Part shown: positions 42,786 to 51,910 of the stretch, in pieces
Position numbering within the stretch: the first letter of the stretch is position 1
How the letters are laid out: each line of letters begins with the position of its first letter
Assembly (NCBI GenBank): GCA_052170315.1
Contig: JBQNAT010000010.1
Location: 1 to 64,000 of the forward strand
Direction: 5' to 3'
Source of the DNA: UBA9732 sp052170315
Lineage (GTDB): Bacteria; Spirochaetota; Spirochaetia; Sphaerochaetales; Sphaerochaetaceae
DNA length: 64,000 nucleotides
Program-made: the position numbers and the translations under genes
The notes under the pieces: generated by a model
Told to the model about the DNA's origin: nothing
The model's database searches: none
What the model saw: the letters and a program-made list of their open reading frames with translations, nothing else

Positions 42786-44183
42786 ATGAGAAAAACAGCT
42801 GTATTGGACTGTACGCTTAAAGAACTTTGCACAAATTCAGAATCCCGTCTGCTTTTCAGAGAAAAACTTGCCATTGCAGTAGGCATCTGCCGTTACGGGG
42901 CCGATGCCGTAGAGCTTCCTCCCGTAAAAAATCTCCGTGAAGATAAAATAATCTTTAAAACTATTGCGGAATCTGTTAAGGACGCAGCTTTAGCGCTTCC
43001 GATATGCAGTCTTGAAGAGGGCTTTGCGACAATTTCCTATGACTGCATAAAAACAGCGGCACATCCAAGACTCCAGATAAGCCTGCCTGTTTCAACTGTG
43101 CAGATGGAGTACCGATACGGGCTTAAGGCTAGTGCGATGCTTGAAAAAATAAAGGCTCTAATCTGTGAGGCGAAAAGCTTCTGTGCCGATGTTGAGTTCG
43201 AGGCTTTGGATGCTTCCCGCGCTGACGGGCCCTTCCTTGCGCAGGCCTGCCTCGCTGCCGTTCAGAGCGGCGTCTGTGAAATCACAGTTTCCGATGACGC
43301 GGGGATTATGATGCCTGAGGATTTTGCTTCTCTGGTAACATCTCTTAAGAAAGAAATAAAAGTTCCGCTTTATGTTAAAACCTCAGATGAAATAAGTCTT
43401 GCCGCTGCAAATGCTCTTTGCGCGCTTAAGGCCGGAGCGGACGGGGTGAAAGTTTCCGCCGCAGGGAAGCTCTGCCTTAAGACGGATTCCTTTGCCGGGG
43501 CTCTGAAGGCTAAGGGTTTTGAGCTTGGGCTTGAGTCCGGTTTGAAATATTCCGAGCTTAATTCGGATATTGAGGGCATGCTTCACGGGATGAAAAACAG
43601 GAATTCCGAAAATTTTGCGACTCAGACAAACGGTTCGGCAGTTTTTCTTGATGCGGAAAGCACTCTTACACAGGTAAGCGACGCCGTAAAAACCCTTGGT
43701 TATGACATTTCCTCAGAGGATCTTGGACGTGTTTACGAAGCTCTTCACAGACTTTGCGAAACAAAATCTTCAATTGAAGGCAAGGAACTCGATGCCCTTG
43801 TGGCTTCCGTTGCCATGCAGTGTCCGGCAACATATACGCTTGTAAGCTATATTGGAACCACATCAAACAAGGTGAAAAGCGTGACCAACGTCGTTCTTGA
43901 AAGAGACGGAGAGCTTCTAAGCGGAACAGGTACGGGCGGCGGACCCATAGATTCAGCCTTCACGGCCATAGAACAGTGCATAGGCTGCCATTATGAGCTG
44001 GATGATTTTCAGGTTCAGGCTGTGACGGAAGGCAGGGAATCGCTTGGCTCTGCCCTTGTCAGGCTCAGAAGCGGCGGAAAGCTTTATTCCGGTAACGGAC
44101 TGTCCTCCGACATATGCGGAGCCTCTATCAGAGCCTACATAAACGCGATTAACAAGATTGCCTATGAGGAGTCTCAAAAATGA
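42786..44183 (+). CDS. LeuA-like protein with degenerate catalytic domain
   Basis: A 465-residue relative of 2-isopropylmalate synthase. The C-terminal third (about 345-460) is a well-kept leucine-binding type allosteric domain (GTGTGGGPIDSAFTAIE, VTEGRESLGSALVRL, YSGNGLSSDICGASIRAYINAINK). The N-terminal TIM barrel is not: DTTLRDGEQ is replaced by DCTLKELC (8-15), and the metal-binding HCHND by VKTSD (197-201), so the key Arg and both metal histidines are missing. Real start at 42786 with AAAAGGAG ahead. Its end overlaps the next gene (ATGA). A catalytically dead sensor or scaffold for branched-chain metabolism is the best guess; a new enzyme on the same fold is possible. Confidence 0.78.
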   Translation: MRKTAVLDCTLKELCTNSESRLLFREKLAIAVGICRYGADAVELPPVKNLREDKIIFKTIAESVKDAALALPICSLEEGFATISYDCIKTAAHPRLQISLPVSTVQMEYRYGLKASAMLEKIKALICEAKSFCADVEFEALDASRADGPFLAQACLAAVQSGVCEITVSDDAGIMMPEDFASLVTSLKKEIKVPLYVKTSDEISLAAANALCALKAGADGVKVSAAGKLCLKTDSFAGALKAKGFELGLESGLKYSELNSDIEGMLHGMKNRNSENFATQTNGSAVFLDAESTLTQVSDAVKTLGYDISSEDLGRVYEALHRLCETKSSIEGKELDALVASVAMQCPATYTLVSYIGTTSNKVKSVTNVVLERDGELLSGTGTGGGPIDSAFTAIEQCIGCHYELDDFQVQAVTEGRESLGSALVRLRSGGKLYSGNGLSSDICGASIRAYINAINKIAYEESQK

Positions 44184-46636
44184 AGACCGCCTTTTCCACC
44201 AAAGATGTAAACCTGCCAAGTTTTGCAGGCCTTTGCCGTATGGCTTCAGACTACGGCATGAACGGTTTTGAGATATGGGATGCCTCAGGCGAACGGCGCA
44301 GCCACGGAGACAGTATCCTCAGAGCCGAAACGGTTTCCGAAGGCAGGATACTTCTGAGAAGCGCCGAGGTTCAGGTATCCGCACTCTGCTACCCGTATGC
44401 GCTTGAGACGGAGCATGCAACGTCAGTTGGTCTTATGCAGTATGTGGATATGGCTTCTCTTTCAGGCATTGAAAAAGTCATAGTACGTATTGATTCCCCT
44501 TCTGAAGTCTCCGGGCTTCAGGCCAAACTTTCGGATTCCGTCATGAAGGCGGAGAAAAAAAATATAGAAATACTTTTTGAAACTTCCGGGCCTCTTTCAA
44601 AAACGCAGGTTCTGCTGGATTTGATTAATGCCTTCGGTTCCTCCGCAATAGGAGCCGCATGGAATATCCGCGATACATATTTTACGGGCTGTGAGAGCGC
44701 GGAAACCACAATAAAGACGCTTGGCGCCTATATAAGGTACGTAAGGATAGGGGACCGCGATGATGACAAAAATGTCCTTCTTGGAGAGGGAAATCTTCCT
44801 GTTGAGGATTTTCTGAAGGCTTTAAGGTCCCTGAACTATGAAGGGTTTTTTGTCGTTGATTTCAATGAAGAGGTCCGTGACCCTGATATTGTTCTGACTC
44901 ATTTTCAGAGTTTTTTCTCCCGTTTATCTGACAACGGAAGCAAAAAGTCCGCTTTATATGGAAACAGAACGGGCACGGGAACTTTCCCCTGGAAAAAGTA
45001 CGATGTTCTGGACATTACGTTTTCCGGTCTGCTTGATACGATGGCTGAGCTTTACCCCGATCAGGAGGCAATTAGGTACACGACTCTTGATTATTCAAGA
45101 ACCTACAGCCGGTTCAGACGTGATGTGGACAAAACCGCGGCAGCATTTATTTCACTTGGAGTAAAGCCGGGCTTTCATGTCGCGGTCTGGGCAACAAACA
45201 TTCCTCAGTGGTTTCTTTGCTTCTGGGCCGCTGTAAAGATAGGCGCGGTTCTTGTGACGGTAAACACCGCCTATAAGATACATGAAGCAGAATATCTTCT
45301 AAGGCAGTCTGATACGCATACACTTGTTATGATAGACGGGGTCAAGGGCACCAGCTACAGTTCAATTATTAAAGAACTTTGTCCCGAACTGGAAAATCAC
45401 AAAAAGGGGGAGCCTCTGTTTTCAAAGAGGCTGCCTTTTCTAAGAAACGTGGTTACAGTGGGTTTTGAGATGGAAGGAGCTCTGGACTGGGACGGTATGC
45501 TTGACAGAGCATCCTCAGTTCCAATGGATGAAGTAAGACGCCGTTCTTCAGCGGTACGCCCGGATGATGTCTGCAATATGCAGTATACCTCAGGCACTAC
45601 GGGATTTCCGAAAGGTGTAATGCTGACTCACAGTAACATAATCAACAACGGAAAAATCATTGGAGACAGGATGGACCTTTCCAGCGCGGACAGGATGATG
45701 ATACAGGTTCCGATGTTCCATTGTTTCGGTATGGTACTGTCTATGACAAGTATTATGACTCATGGGGGTACTGTTTATCCAATGCCTTACTTTTCTCCGA
45801 AGTCATCCCTTGCCTGCATAAATCAGGAAAAGATAACCTGCTTCAACGGTGTCCCTACCATGTTCATTGCAATGTTCAGTCATGAGGATTTTAAGAAAAC
45901 GGATTTTTCCCATATGAGGACGGGCATCATGGCCGGGGCCAACTGCCCTCCTGAACTTATGAGAAGGGCGTCAAAAGAGATGAACATGAAGGAAATCCTG
46001 TCCGTCTACGGTCAGACGGAAGCCTCTCCCGGCTGTACTATGGGAAACGTTGATGAAGACCTTGACCACAGGGTGGAAACGGTGGGGACGGCCTTCGAGG
46101 GCGTGGAATGCAGGATAATCGACCCCGAGACGGGGAGTACTCTGCCTGACGGTGAGAACGGGGAGTTCGTTGCGCGCGGATTCAACATCATGAAGGGCTA
46201 TTACAAGATGCCGGAGGCTACCGCAAAGACCATAGACAGTGACGGTTGGCTTCATACGGGGGATATCTGCTGCAGGACGCCGGAAGGTTATTTCAGAGTG
46301 ACGGGACGCCTGAAAGACATGATAATCCGCGGCGGAGAAAATCTGTATCCGCGTGAGATAGAAGAGTTTTATCTGACGAACCCTAAAATCAGAGATGTGC
46401 AGGTTGTAGGCGTTCGCGACAGGGTTTACGGGGAAGAAGCCTGCGCCTGGGTAATCCTTCACGAGGGTCAGAACGCAGATGAAGAGGAGCTTAAGGCTTA
46501 CGGCTATAAATCAATGGCAAGACATAAAGTGCCGCGTTATTTTACTTTTACGGACAAATTTCCCATGAACGCCGCAGGCAAGATTTTGAAGTATAAAATG
46601 AAAGAGGAGACGGAACAGCGGCTTAAATTGATATAA
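44180..46636 (+). CDS. TIM-barrel / acyl-CoA synthetase fusion
   Basis: An 818-residue fusion. Residues 1-255 are a xylose-isomerase-like TIM barrel (GMNGFEIWDASG, VIVRIDSP, EILFETSG, NYEGFFVVDFNEEV). Residues about 280-818 are a complete adenylate-forming ligase: YTSGTTGFPKGVMLTH (P-loop-like), VYGQTEASPG, GDICCRTPEGYFRVTGRLKDM (hinge) and the C-terminal catalytic lysine in NAAGKILKYKM. It resembles fatty acyl-CoA synthetases that make medium or branched acyl-CoA. The pairing of the two folds in one chain is unusual. Translated with the LeuA-like protein; an isoleucine T-box lies just downstream. Confidence 0.82.
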   Translation: MKTAFSTKDVNLPSFAGLCRMASDYGMNGFEIWDASGERRSHGDSILRAETVSEGRILLRSAEVQVSALCYPYALETEHATSVGLMQYVDMASLSGIEKVIVRIDSPSEVSGLQAKLSDSVMKAEKKNIEILFETSGPLSKTQVLLDLINAFGSSAIGAAWNIRDTYFTGCESAETTIKTLGAYIRYVRIGDRDDDKNVLLGEGNLPVEDFLKALRSLNYEGFFVVDFNEEVRDPDIVLTHFQSFFSRLSDNGSKKSALYGNRTGTGTFPWKKYDVLDITFSGLLDTMAELYPDQEAIRYTTLDYSRTYSRFRRDVDKTAAAFISLGVKPGFHVAVWATNIPQWFLCFWAAVKIGAVLVTVNTAYKIHEAEYLLRQSDTHTLVMIDGVKGTSYSSIIKELCPELENHKKGEPLFSKRLPFLRNVVTVGFEMEGALDWDGMLDRASSVPMDEVRRRSSAVRPDDVCNMQYTSGTTGFPKGVMLTHSNIINNGKIIGDRMDLSSADRMMIQVPMFHCFGMVLSMTSIMTHGGTVYPMPYFSPKSSLACINQEKITCFNGVPTMFIAMFSHEDFKKTDFSHMRTGIMAGANCPPELMRRASKEMNMKEILSVYGQTEASPGCTMGNVDEDLDHRVETVGTAFEGVECRIIDPETGSTLPDGENGEFVARGFNIMKGYYKMPEATAKTIDSDGWLHTGDICCRTPEGYFRVTGRLKDMIIRGGENLYPREIEEFYLTNPKIRDVQVVGVRDRVYGEEACAWVILHEGQNADEEELKAYGYKSMARHKVPRYFTFTDKFPMNAAGKILKYKMKEETEQRLKLI

Positions 46637-46661
46637 TTTGAAGAAAATGCGGTTTCTTTGA

Positions 46662-46690
46662 TTGACAATAGTTGTCGTAAGTGATAAAAC
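46662..46690 (+). promoter_or_regulatory. Possible promoter before the T-box operon
   Basis: TTGACA at 46662-46667 and TAAAAC at 46685-46690 with 17-base spacing. A perfect inverted repeat follows (46698-46707 with 46727-46736). Confidence 0.4.
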
Positions 46691-46697
46691 CAACGCA

Positions 46698-46736
46698 AAT
46701 GTTAAACGCAATTCAGTTTGATTTGGGTTTAACATT
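46698..46736. repeat. Perfect 10-bp inverted repeat before the T-box
   Basis: AATGTTAAAC (46698-46707) and GTTTAACATT (46727-46736) are exact complements around 19 bases. It lies between the possible promoter and T-box stem I, and could be a protein operator, for instance for the HTH domain of the next gene. Confidence 0.6.
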
Positions 46737-46737
46737 A

Positions 46738-47018
46738 TAAAGGCTTTGACGAAGACGGAGCGGGAAGATAGCAAAAGCGAACTGGGTACGGTGTGAGCCA
46801 GCTGCGAAGGGCCTGTAAACCTATCACTTCCGAGCCGGAGAAAGAAAGCACGCTGTGTGAGTAGAGATCTCCCGTGACTGCCGCGTAAGAGCATAAGGCT
46901 TGTTGGAGCCTGAGGGGCGCGAAAGCGCAATTTGAGTGGTACCGCGGGTACATATCACAGACAGATATGCGGCTCGTCTCAAGGAAAGCAGTCTTTGGGA
47001 CGGGCTTTTTTTTATAGT
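46738..47018 (+). promoter_or_regulatory. T-box riboswitch, isoleucine (AUC specifier)
   Basis: A T-box leader. Stem I starts with TTGACGAAGACGGAG; the distal-loop motif AGCGAACTGGGTACGGTG and GAGCC follow; the specifier loop reads CTATCACTTCCGAGCC with AUC at 46823-46825. The T-box sequence AGTGGTACCGCGG (46935-46947) has TGGT (46937-46940) to pair with ACCA of uncharged tRNA. The terminator is 46972-47013. T-boxes switch on downstream genes when the matching tRNA is uncharged. AUC means isoleucine; the codon call relies on motif spacing and was not folded by program. Confidence 0.88.
46972..47013 (+). terminator. T-box intrinsic terminator
   Basis: GCTCGTCTC (46972-46980) pairs with GGGACGGGC (46997-47005), allowing G-U, followed by eight T residues. 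It competes with the antiterminator formed by AGTGGTACCGCGG. Confidence 0.9.
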
Positions 47019-47030
47019 CGGAGGGGTATC

Positions 47031-49292
47031 GTGGATACTACAAAAACGCAGCTTCTGGAAGTTGCAGCGCGAATCAGGGAAATGCGGGAAATTCTGAGCC
47101 TGTCTCAGGAGGAAATGGCGCATAAGACGGATTTAAGTCTTTCCGAATATCAGACTTATGAAAGGGGCGAGTGTGATCTTCCGTTTTCTTTCATTCACAA
47201 ATGCGCAATGGCGTTCGGTATTGATATTACCGACCTTCTTGAAGGACATTCCACACGGCTCACTTCCTATACCGTCACAAGACGCGGCCACGGTCACCAG
47301 ACTGCCAAGGAGATGGGCATAGACATCCAGAATCTGGCTCCAAAATTCAAAAACAAAATTGCCGAGCCCTACTGGGTTAAATATGACTACTCCGAGGAGC
47401 TTCAGGGCAAACCTATCCAGCTTCAGACTCATGCCGGTCAGGAATTTGACATAATCATAGAGGGCTCTCTGCTGGTACAGGTGGGCCTTAATAAGGAAGT
47501 TCTGCATGAGGGCGACTGCATTTACTACAAGTCTTCCACACCCCACGGAATGATTGCCATTGAAGGCCGTGACTGCCTGTTTGTGGCTGTAGTCCTTCCG
47601 GGCGAGGACGAAAGCGGCGACTCAAGCATTGCCGCGTCCCTTGCTCCAGTTCCTTCTACCAACAAGCTTGTCGCCAACAAATTCATAGAGTGCGCAGAAG
47701 ACAAAAACGGCAGCCTGCAGGCCGTAAAATACAAAAATACTGAATCTTTTAACTTTGCATACGACATTGTTGACGCAATCGCGGATAAATATCCCGATAA
47801 GCTTGCGATGATACACCTTGACATAAACAAGTCGGTAAGGCGTTTTACCTTTATGGACATGAAGAAGGAAAGCGCACGGGTTGCGAACTACTTTGCAGCC
47901 TTGGGAATTGGCAAGGGCGATAAGGTAATGCTTGTTTTAAAAAGGCATTATCAGTTCTGGCCTGCAATTATAGCCCTTCATAAAATAGGAGCCGTAGCCA
48001 TACCTGCAACCTACCAGCTTAGAGAGCATGACTTTATTTACAGGTTCAATTCCGCAGGTGTAAAGGCTATAGTCTGCACCGCTTCCGGAGACTGCGCGGA
48101 GATAGTGGACAGGGTACAGAGTCAGTGTCCGACGCTGGAGATTAAGATGCTGGTAAACGGGACGCGTGAAGGCTGGAGGGATTTCAACAGGGAATACCCG
48201 ATGTTCAAGAGCTCTTTCAGGCGCGGCCCGGATACTCCTTGCGGAAATGACAGCGCTCTTATGTTCTTCTCTTCCGGCACAACCGGCAATCCCAAGATGG
48301 TTGAGCACAGGCATACCTACGCGCTGGCGCACTATGTCACTGCAAAATACTGGCACTGCTGCCGGCCTGACGGCCTTCACTTTACAATTTCGGATACGGG
48401 CTGGGGCAAGTCCCTGTGGGGCAAGCTTTACGGGCAGTGGATGTGCGAAGGAGCGGTTTTTGTCTATGACTTTGACCGCTTCCACGCGGACGATATCCTG
48501 CCTCTGTTCGCCCAATATCATATAACTACCTTCTGCGCCCCGCCCACGATGCTCAGGATGATGGTCAAGGAAGACCTTTCAAAATACGATTTCTCTTCCG
48601 TAAAGCACATGACTACTGCAGGCGAAGCGCTGAATCCTGAAGTAGGCAGTCAGTTCTATAAGGCTACGGGTCTTGAGATATGCGAAGGCTTCGGACAGAC
48701 GGAGACAACGCTTACCGTCGCGAATTTCGGCGGCAATGTCAAAATCGGTTCAATGGGCAAGGCGTCTCCTCAGTACAGTGTAATGCTTGTTGATAGTGAC
48801 GGACTTCCCGTGGCTCCGGGTGAAGTGGGCGAGATTGCGATAGATATCTCCGGCGGCGCCCCGATAGGTCTTTTCACGGAGTACTACAGGGATAAGGAAA
48901 AGACGTCCGAGGTAATGCGCGGCGGTCTGTACCATACCGGTGATACCGCATGGCAGGATGAGGACGGCTATTTTTTCTATGTTGGCCGCGTTGACGACAT
49001 TATCAAGTCTTCCGGTTACAGGATAGGGCCTTTCGAGGTCGAGTCCGTAATAATGGAGCTTCCATATGTGCTTGAGTGCGGAGTTTCGGCTACTCCCGAC
49101 CCTGTAAGAGGACAGGTTGTAAAGGCCTCTATAGTACTTACACGGGGTACGGAGCCCAGCGAAAAGCTCAAAACGGATATACAGGACTATGTGAAAACAC
49201 ATACTGCGCCGTACAAATACCCGCGTCAGGTGGTTTTCAGGGATGAACTTCCCAAGACCGTAAGCGGAAAAATAATCAGAAGCGCCCTTTAG
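47031..49292 (+). CDS. HTH-cupin-acyl-CoA synthetase fusion
   Basis: A 753-residue protein beginning at GTG 47031 (GGAGGGG ahead; the ORF continues upstream but inside the T-box). Residues about 8-66 are an Xre helix-turn-helix (MREILSLSQEEMAHKTDLS), 120-200 a cupin (AGQEFDIIIEGSLLVQVG, HEGDCIYYKSSTPHG), and about 250-753 an adenylate-forming CoA ligase with FFSSGTTGNPKMVEHRH, EGFGQTETT, HTGDTAWQDEDGYFFYVGRVDDII and the lysine in TVSGKIIRS. A regulator and an enzyme in one chain suggests self-regulation by an acyl or amino-acid ligand (inference). First gene after the Ile T-box. Confidence 0.85.
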   Translation: MDTTKTQLLEVAARIREMREILSLSQEEMAHKTDLSLSEYQTYERGECDLPFSFIHKCAMAFGIDITDLLEGHSTRLTSYTVTRRGHGHQTAKEMGIDIQNLAPKFKNKIAEPYWVKYDYSEELQGKPIQLQTHAGQEFDIIIEGSLLVQVGLNKEVLHEGDCIYYKSSTPHGMIAIEGRDCLFVAVVLPGEDESGDSSIAASLAPVPSTNKLVANKFIECAEDKNGSLQAVKYKNTESFNFAYDIVDAIADKYPDKLAMIHLDINKSVRRFTFMDMKKESARVANYFAALGIGKGDKVMLVLKRHYQFWPAIIALHKIGAVAIPATYQLREHDFIYRFNSAGVKAIVCTASGDCAEIVDRVQSQCPTLEIKMLVNGTREGWRDFNREYPMFKSSFRRGPDTPCGNDSALMFFSSGTTGNPKMVEHRHTYALAHYVTAKYWHCCRPDGLHFTISDTGWGKSLWGKLYGQWMCEGAVFVYDFDRFHADDILPLFAQYHITTFCAPPTMLRMMVKEDLSKYDFSSVKHMTTAGEALNPEVGSQFYKATGLEICEGFGQTETTLTVANFGGNVKIGSMGKASPQYSVMLVDSDGLPVAPGEVGEIAIDISGGAPIGLFTEYYRDKEKTSEVMRGGLYHTGDTAWQDEDGYFFYVGRVDDIIKSSGYRIGPFEVESVIMELPYVLECGVSATPDPVRGQVVKASIVLTRGTEPSEKLKTDIQDYVKTHTAPYKYPRQVVFRDELPKTVSGKIIRSAL

Positions 49293-49312
49293 GGCTTTTG
49301 ACGGGAGTAAAA

Positions 49313-50104
49313 ATGAAGATTTCGTGCATTCAGATGGACATGAAATTTGCCTCACCAAAAGAGAACTTCGAAAAAGCCGAAACGCTTATACGTAAGGCTG
49401 CTTCTTTCGGTCTCGATACGGTTCTGCTTCCCGAAACATGGAACGTCGGCTTTTTTCCAAGGGAAAACCTTTATGCCCTTGCGGACAGGGACGGAGCCGA
49501 AGTCCGGCGTGTTTTCTCCTCATTGGCAGAGGAACTTGGGATAAACATAGTCGCGGGAAGCGTAGCGAATATTAAGGACGGCGGAGTATACAACACAGCT
49601 CTTGTCTTTGACAGAAGCGGCAGGTGCGCTGCGGAGTATGATAAAACCCATCTTTTTTCACCTATGGATGAGGATAGGTACTTTAAAAAAGGAGAACATG
49701 CCTGTGTCTTTGAACTTGACGGGCGCAGGTGCGGCCTTATCATCTGTTATGATGTGCGTTTTCCTGAGTTTACAAGGACAATGGCGGTACAGGGCATTGA
49801 CATTCTTTTCATGGTATCGCAGTGGCCTCTTGCAAGGGTTGCCCATCTTGATGCTCTTACAAAGGCAAGGGCAATAGAGAACCAGATGTTTGTTGTCTGC
49901 TGTAATTCGGCAGGAAAAGCGGGCGATACCGTTTACGGCGGAGCTTCTTCCATAACCGACCCATGGGGAGTAACGATAGCTCATGCGGAAGGTCATGGTG
50001 AAGAAATTATAACGGCGGAATGTAATATGGACATTCTAAATGGAATAAGAAACAGCATAAACGTCTTCTTTGACAGAAGACCGGAACTGTACGGAGTAAA
50101 CTGA
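49313..50104 (+). CDS. Nitrilase-family hydrolase (omega-amidase-like)
   Basis: A 263-residue carbon-nitrogen hydrolase with the catalytic triad visible: Glu in LLPETWNVGFF, Lys in YDKTHLFSP and Cys in LIICYDVRFPEF. These features and size fit omega-amidase (YafV/Nit2), which removes ammonia from 2-oxo-acid amides made by glutamine or asparagine transaminases. That fits its place beside an aminotransferase. ATG 49313 has GGGAG. It follows the ligase by 20 bases. Confidence 0.85.
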   Translation: MKISCIQMDMKFASPKENFEKAETLIRKAASFGLDTVLLPETWNVGFFPRENLYALADRDGAEVRRVFSSLAEELGINIVAGSVANIKDGGVYNTALVFDRSGRCAAEYDKTHLFSPMDEDRYFKKGEHACVFELDGRRCGLIICYDVRFPEFTRTMAVQGIDILFMVSQWPLARVAHLDALTKARAIENQMFVVCCNSAGKAGDTVYGGASSITDPWGVTIAHAEGHGEEIITAECNMDILNGIRNSINVFFDRRPELYGVN

Positions 50105-50128
50105 TTTTTTTAGGCAAAGGAGATATTT

Positions 50129-51223
50129 ATGGACTACAATTTTCCGGTTACAAGGACAACACATCCCAGGCCTAGGCCTCAGGACCAGACAAAGCTGGGA
50201 TTCGCGAAGTATTTCACGGACCACATGTTCTGCATGGATTGGGATGAAGGACAGGGCTGGCACGACGGAAGAGTTGTTCCTCACGAGGCTATCCTGATAG
50301 AGCCCGCGTCCTGCGTTCTTCACTATGCGCAGATGATGTTTGAAGGTATGAAGGCATACAGGACGGCAAAAGGAGAAATCCAGATTTTCAGGCCCGACAT
50401 GAATGTCAGAAGGATGGCAAGAACCAACGAAAGAATGTGCATTCCGGAGCTTCCGGGAGACATACTTCTTGCAGGTATAAAGGCCGTCATCAAGGAAGAC
50501 ATTGACTGGGTGCCTACGGCTCAGGGAACGGCGCTTTATATCAGGCCGTTTATCTTCGGAGATGAGGTTTCCTTCTCCGTTCTTCCTGCAAAGCATTACA
50601 GATTCATGATAATCCTTTCTCCTACAGGCTCGTACTATGCTGCAAACGACGGAGGACTTTCCGCGACAAGAATATATGTGCAGGATAAGTACATCCGTGC
50701 GGCGAAGGGCGGCACAGGCTATGCCAAGGTGGGCGGCAACTACGGCGGAGGCATGAGAGCCAGCCAGGACGCTATGAAATACGACTGCAAAGATGTACTA
50801 TGGCTTGATGCGGCGGAGCATAAATATGTAGAAGAAATCGGAACCTCCAACGCCTTCTTCGTTCTTAACGATGAAGTTATAACAGCGCCGCTGGATTCCG
50901 AGACAATTCTTCCGGGCATCACAAGAGATTCTGTAATAAGGTTGCTGAAGAAGTGGGGAGTGAAGGTAACGGAAAGAAAGCTTTCCATTGATGAAATAAT
51001 GGAAGGAAGCCGAAGCGGTGCCCTTAAGGAAATATTCGCTTCCGGTACCGCCGCTGTAATTTCCCCTATAGGCACACTTTGCGTAAAGGGCAGCGACTAC
51101 ACTGTAGGTGACGGGAAAGTGGGGCCGATTGCCCAAAAGCTTTACGACAACATTTACGGTATGCAGACCGGTAAGATTGAAGACTACATGGGCTGGATTT
51201 ACAAACTGGGGCTTAAAGCGTGA
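50129..51223 (+). CDS. ilvE: Branched-chain amino acid aminotransferase
   Basis: A 364-residue fold-IV PLP aminotransferase of the longer BCAT2 type. The PLP lysine is in GYAKVGGNYGGG, preceded by the RPFIFG segment, with EEIGTSNAFFVL and LPGITRDSVI as standard cofactor and substrate motifs. It interconverts Ile, Val or Leu and the 2-oxo acids with glutamate. AAAGGAG precedes the ATG. Its stop overlaps the start of the next gene (GTGA). In the Ile T-box operon it should make amino acids. Confidence 0.92.
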   Translation: MDYNFPVTRTTHPRPRPQDQTKLGFAKYFTDHMFCMDWDEGQGWHDGRVVPHEAILIEPASCVLHYAQMMFEGMKAYRTAKGEIQIFRPDMNVRRMARTNERMCIPELPGDILLAGIKAVIKEDIDWVPTAQGTALYIRPFIFGDEVSFSVLPAKHYRFMIILSPTGSYYAANDGGLSATRIYVQDKYIRAAKGGTGYAKVGGNYGGGMRASQDAMKYDCKDVLWLDAAEHKYVEEIGTSNAFFVLNDEVITAPLDSETILPGITRDSVIRLLKKWGVKVTERKLSIDEIMEGSRSGALKEIFASGTAAVISPIGTLCVKGSDYTVGDGKVGPIAQKLYDNIYGMQTGKIEDYMGWIYKLGLKA

Positions 51224-51864
51224 AGAGGCTTTCACTTTTCTGCGGACACTACGGCAGCGGGAAAACCAACCTTGCCGTGAATTACGCTCTTTATCTTCGG
51301 AAGCTGGGTTTGGAGGTAACAATAGCCGATTTGGATATTGTTAATCCGTATTTCAGGTCAAAGGACAGTTTTGAGACCCTTGAAGCCGAGGGCGTTAAGG
51401 TCATTGCCCTGCCGTTCGCAAACAGCAGCGTGGACCTTCCCGCCCTGCCAAGCGGGGCCTATGCTCTTGTTCAGGATAAAAGCCGCTATGCCGTTTTGGA
51501 CATAGGCGGCGATGACAGAGGAGCATATGCCCTTGGGCGTTTTGTTCCTTATATCCTTGAAGAAAACAACTATGACATGTTCTATGTTGTCAACTTCTAC
51601 AGACCTCTTACATCAAACGCAAAAGAGGCTATGGAAGTGATGAGGGAAATTGAAGGCGCCTGCGGACTTGAGTTTACAGGTATCATCAACAATTCCAATC
51701 TTGGGGCGGAAACCACGGCGGAGAAGATACGCTTTACCTTTCCTGAGGCGGAACGGCTTTGCGGTCTTTCGGGACTTCCGCTTACCGCGGTAACGGCAGA
51801 AGAGAGCGCGGCGGAAGGCGCAATGGTGAAAATAAAGCTTCAAAAGCGTCCCTTTGAGGTCTGA
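51220..51864 (+). CDS. P-loop ATPase of VOR operons, role unknown
   Basis: A 214-residue MinD/CobB-like nucleotide-binding protein: Walker A is GHYGSGKTNLA near residue 10, followed by VTIADLDIVNPYF and LDIGGDDRGAYALG. GTG start overlaps ilvE. Similar genes stand beside VOR operons in other anaerobes, but I know of no assigned role; loading or maturation of an Fe-S enzyme is one guess. Confidence 0.7.
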   Translation: MKRLSLFCGHYGSGKTNLAVNYALYLRKLGLEVTIADLDIVNPYFRSKDSFETLEAEGVKVIALPFANSSVDLPALPSGAYALVQDKSRYAVLDIGGDDRGAYALGRFVPYILEENNYDMFYVVNFYRPLTSNAKEAMEVMREIEGACGLEFTGIINNSNLGAETTAEKIRFTFPEAERLCGLSGLPLTAVTAEESAAEGAMVKIKLQKRPFEV

Positions 51865-51910
51865 GAGACGGAAATTAAAGGAATTTGATTCTTCAAAAGA
51901 GGTGAGCTGT

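Noticed and set aside
42786..44183. Annotating as a working leuA
   Set aside because: Catalytic Arg and both metal His are replaced.
46932..47030. Upstream extension of the HTH-cupin-ligase frame
   Set aside because: It reads through the T-box terminator; the GTG at 47031 has a proper ribosome site.
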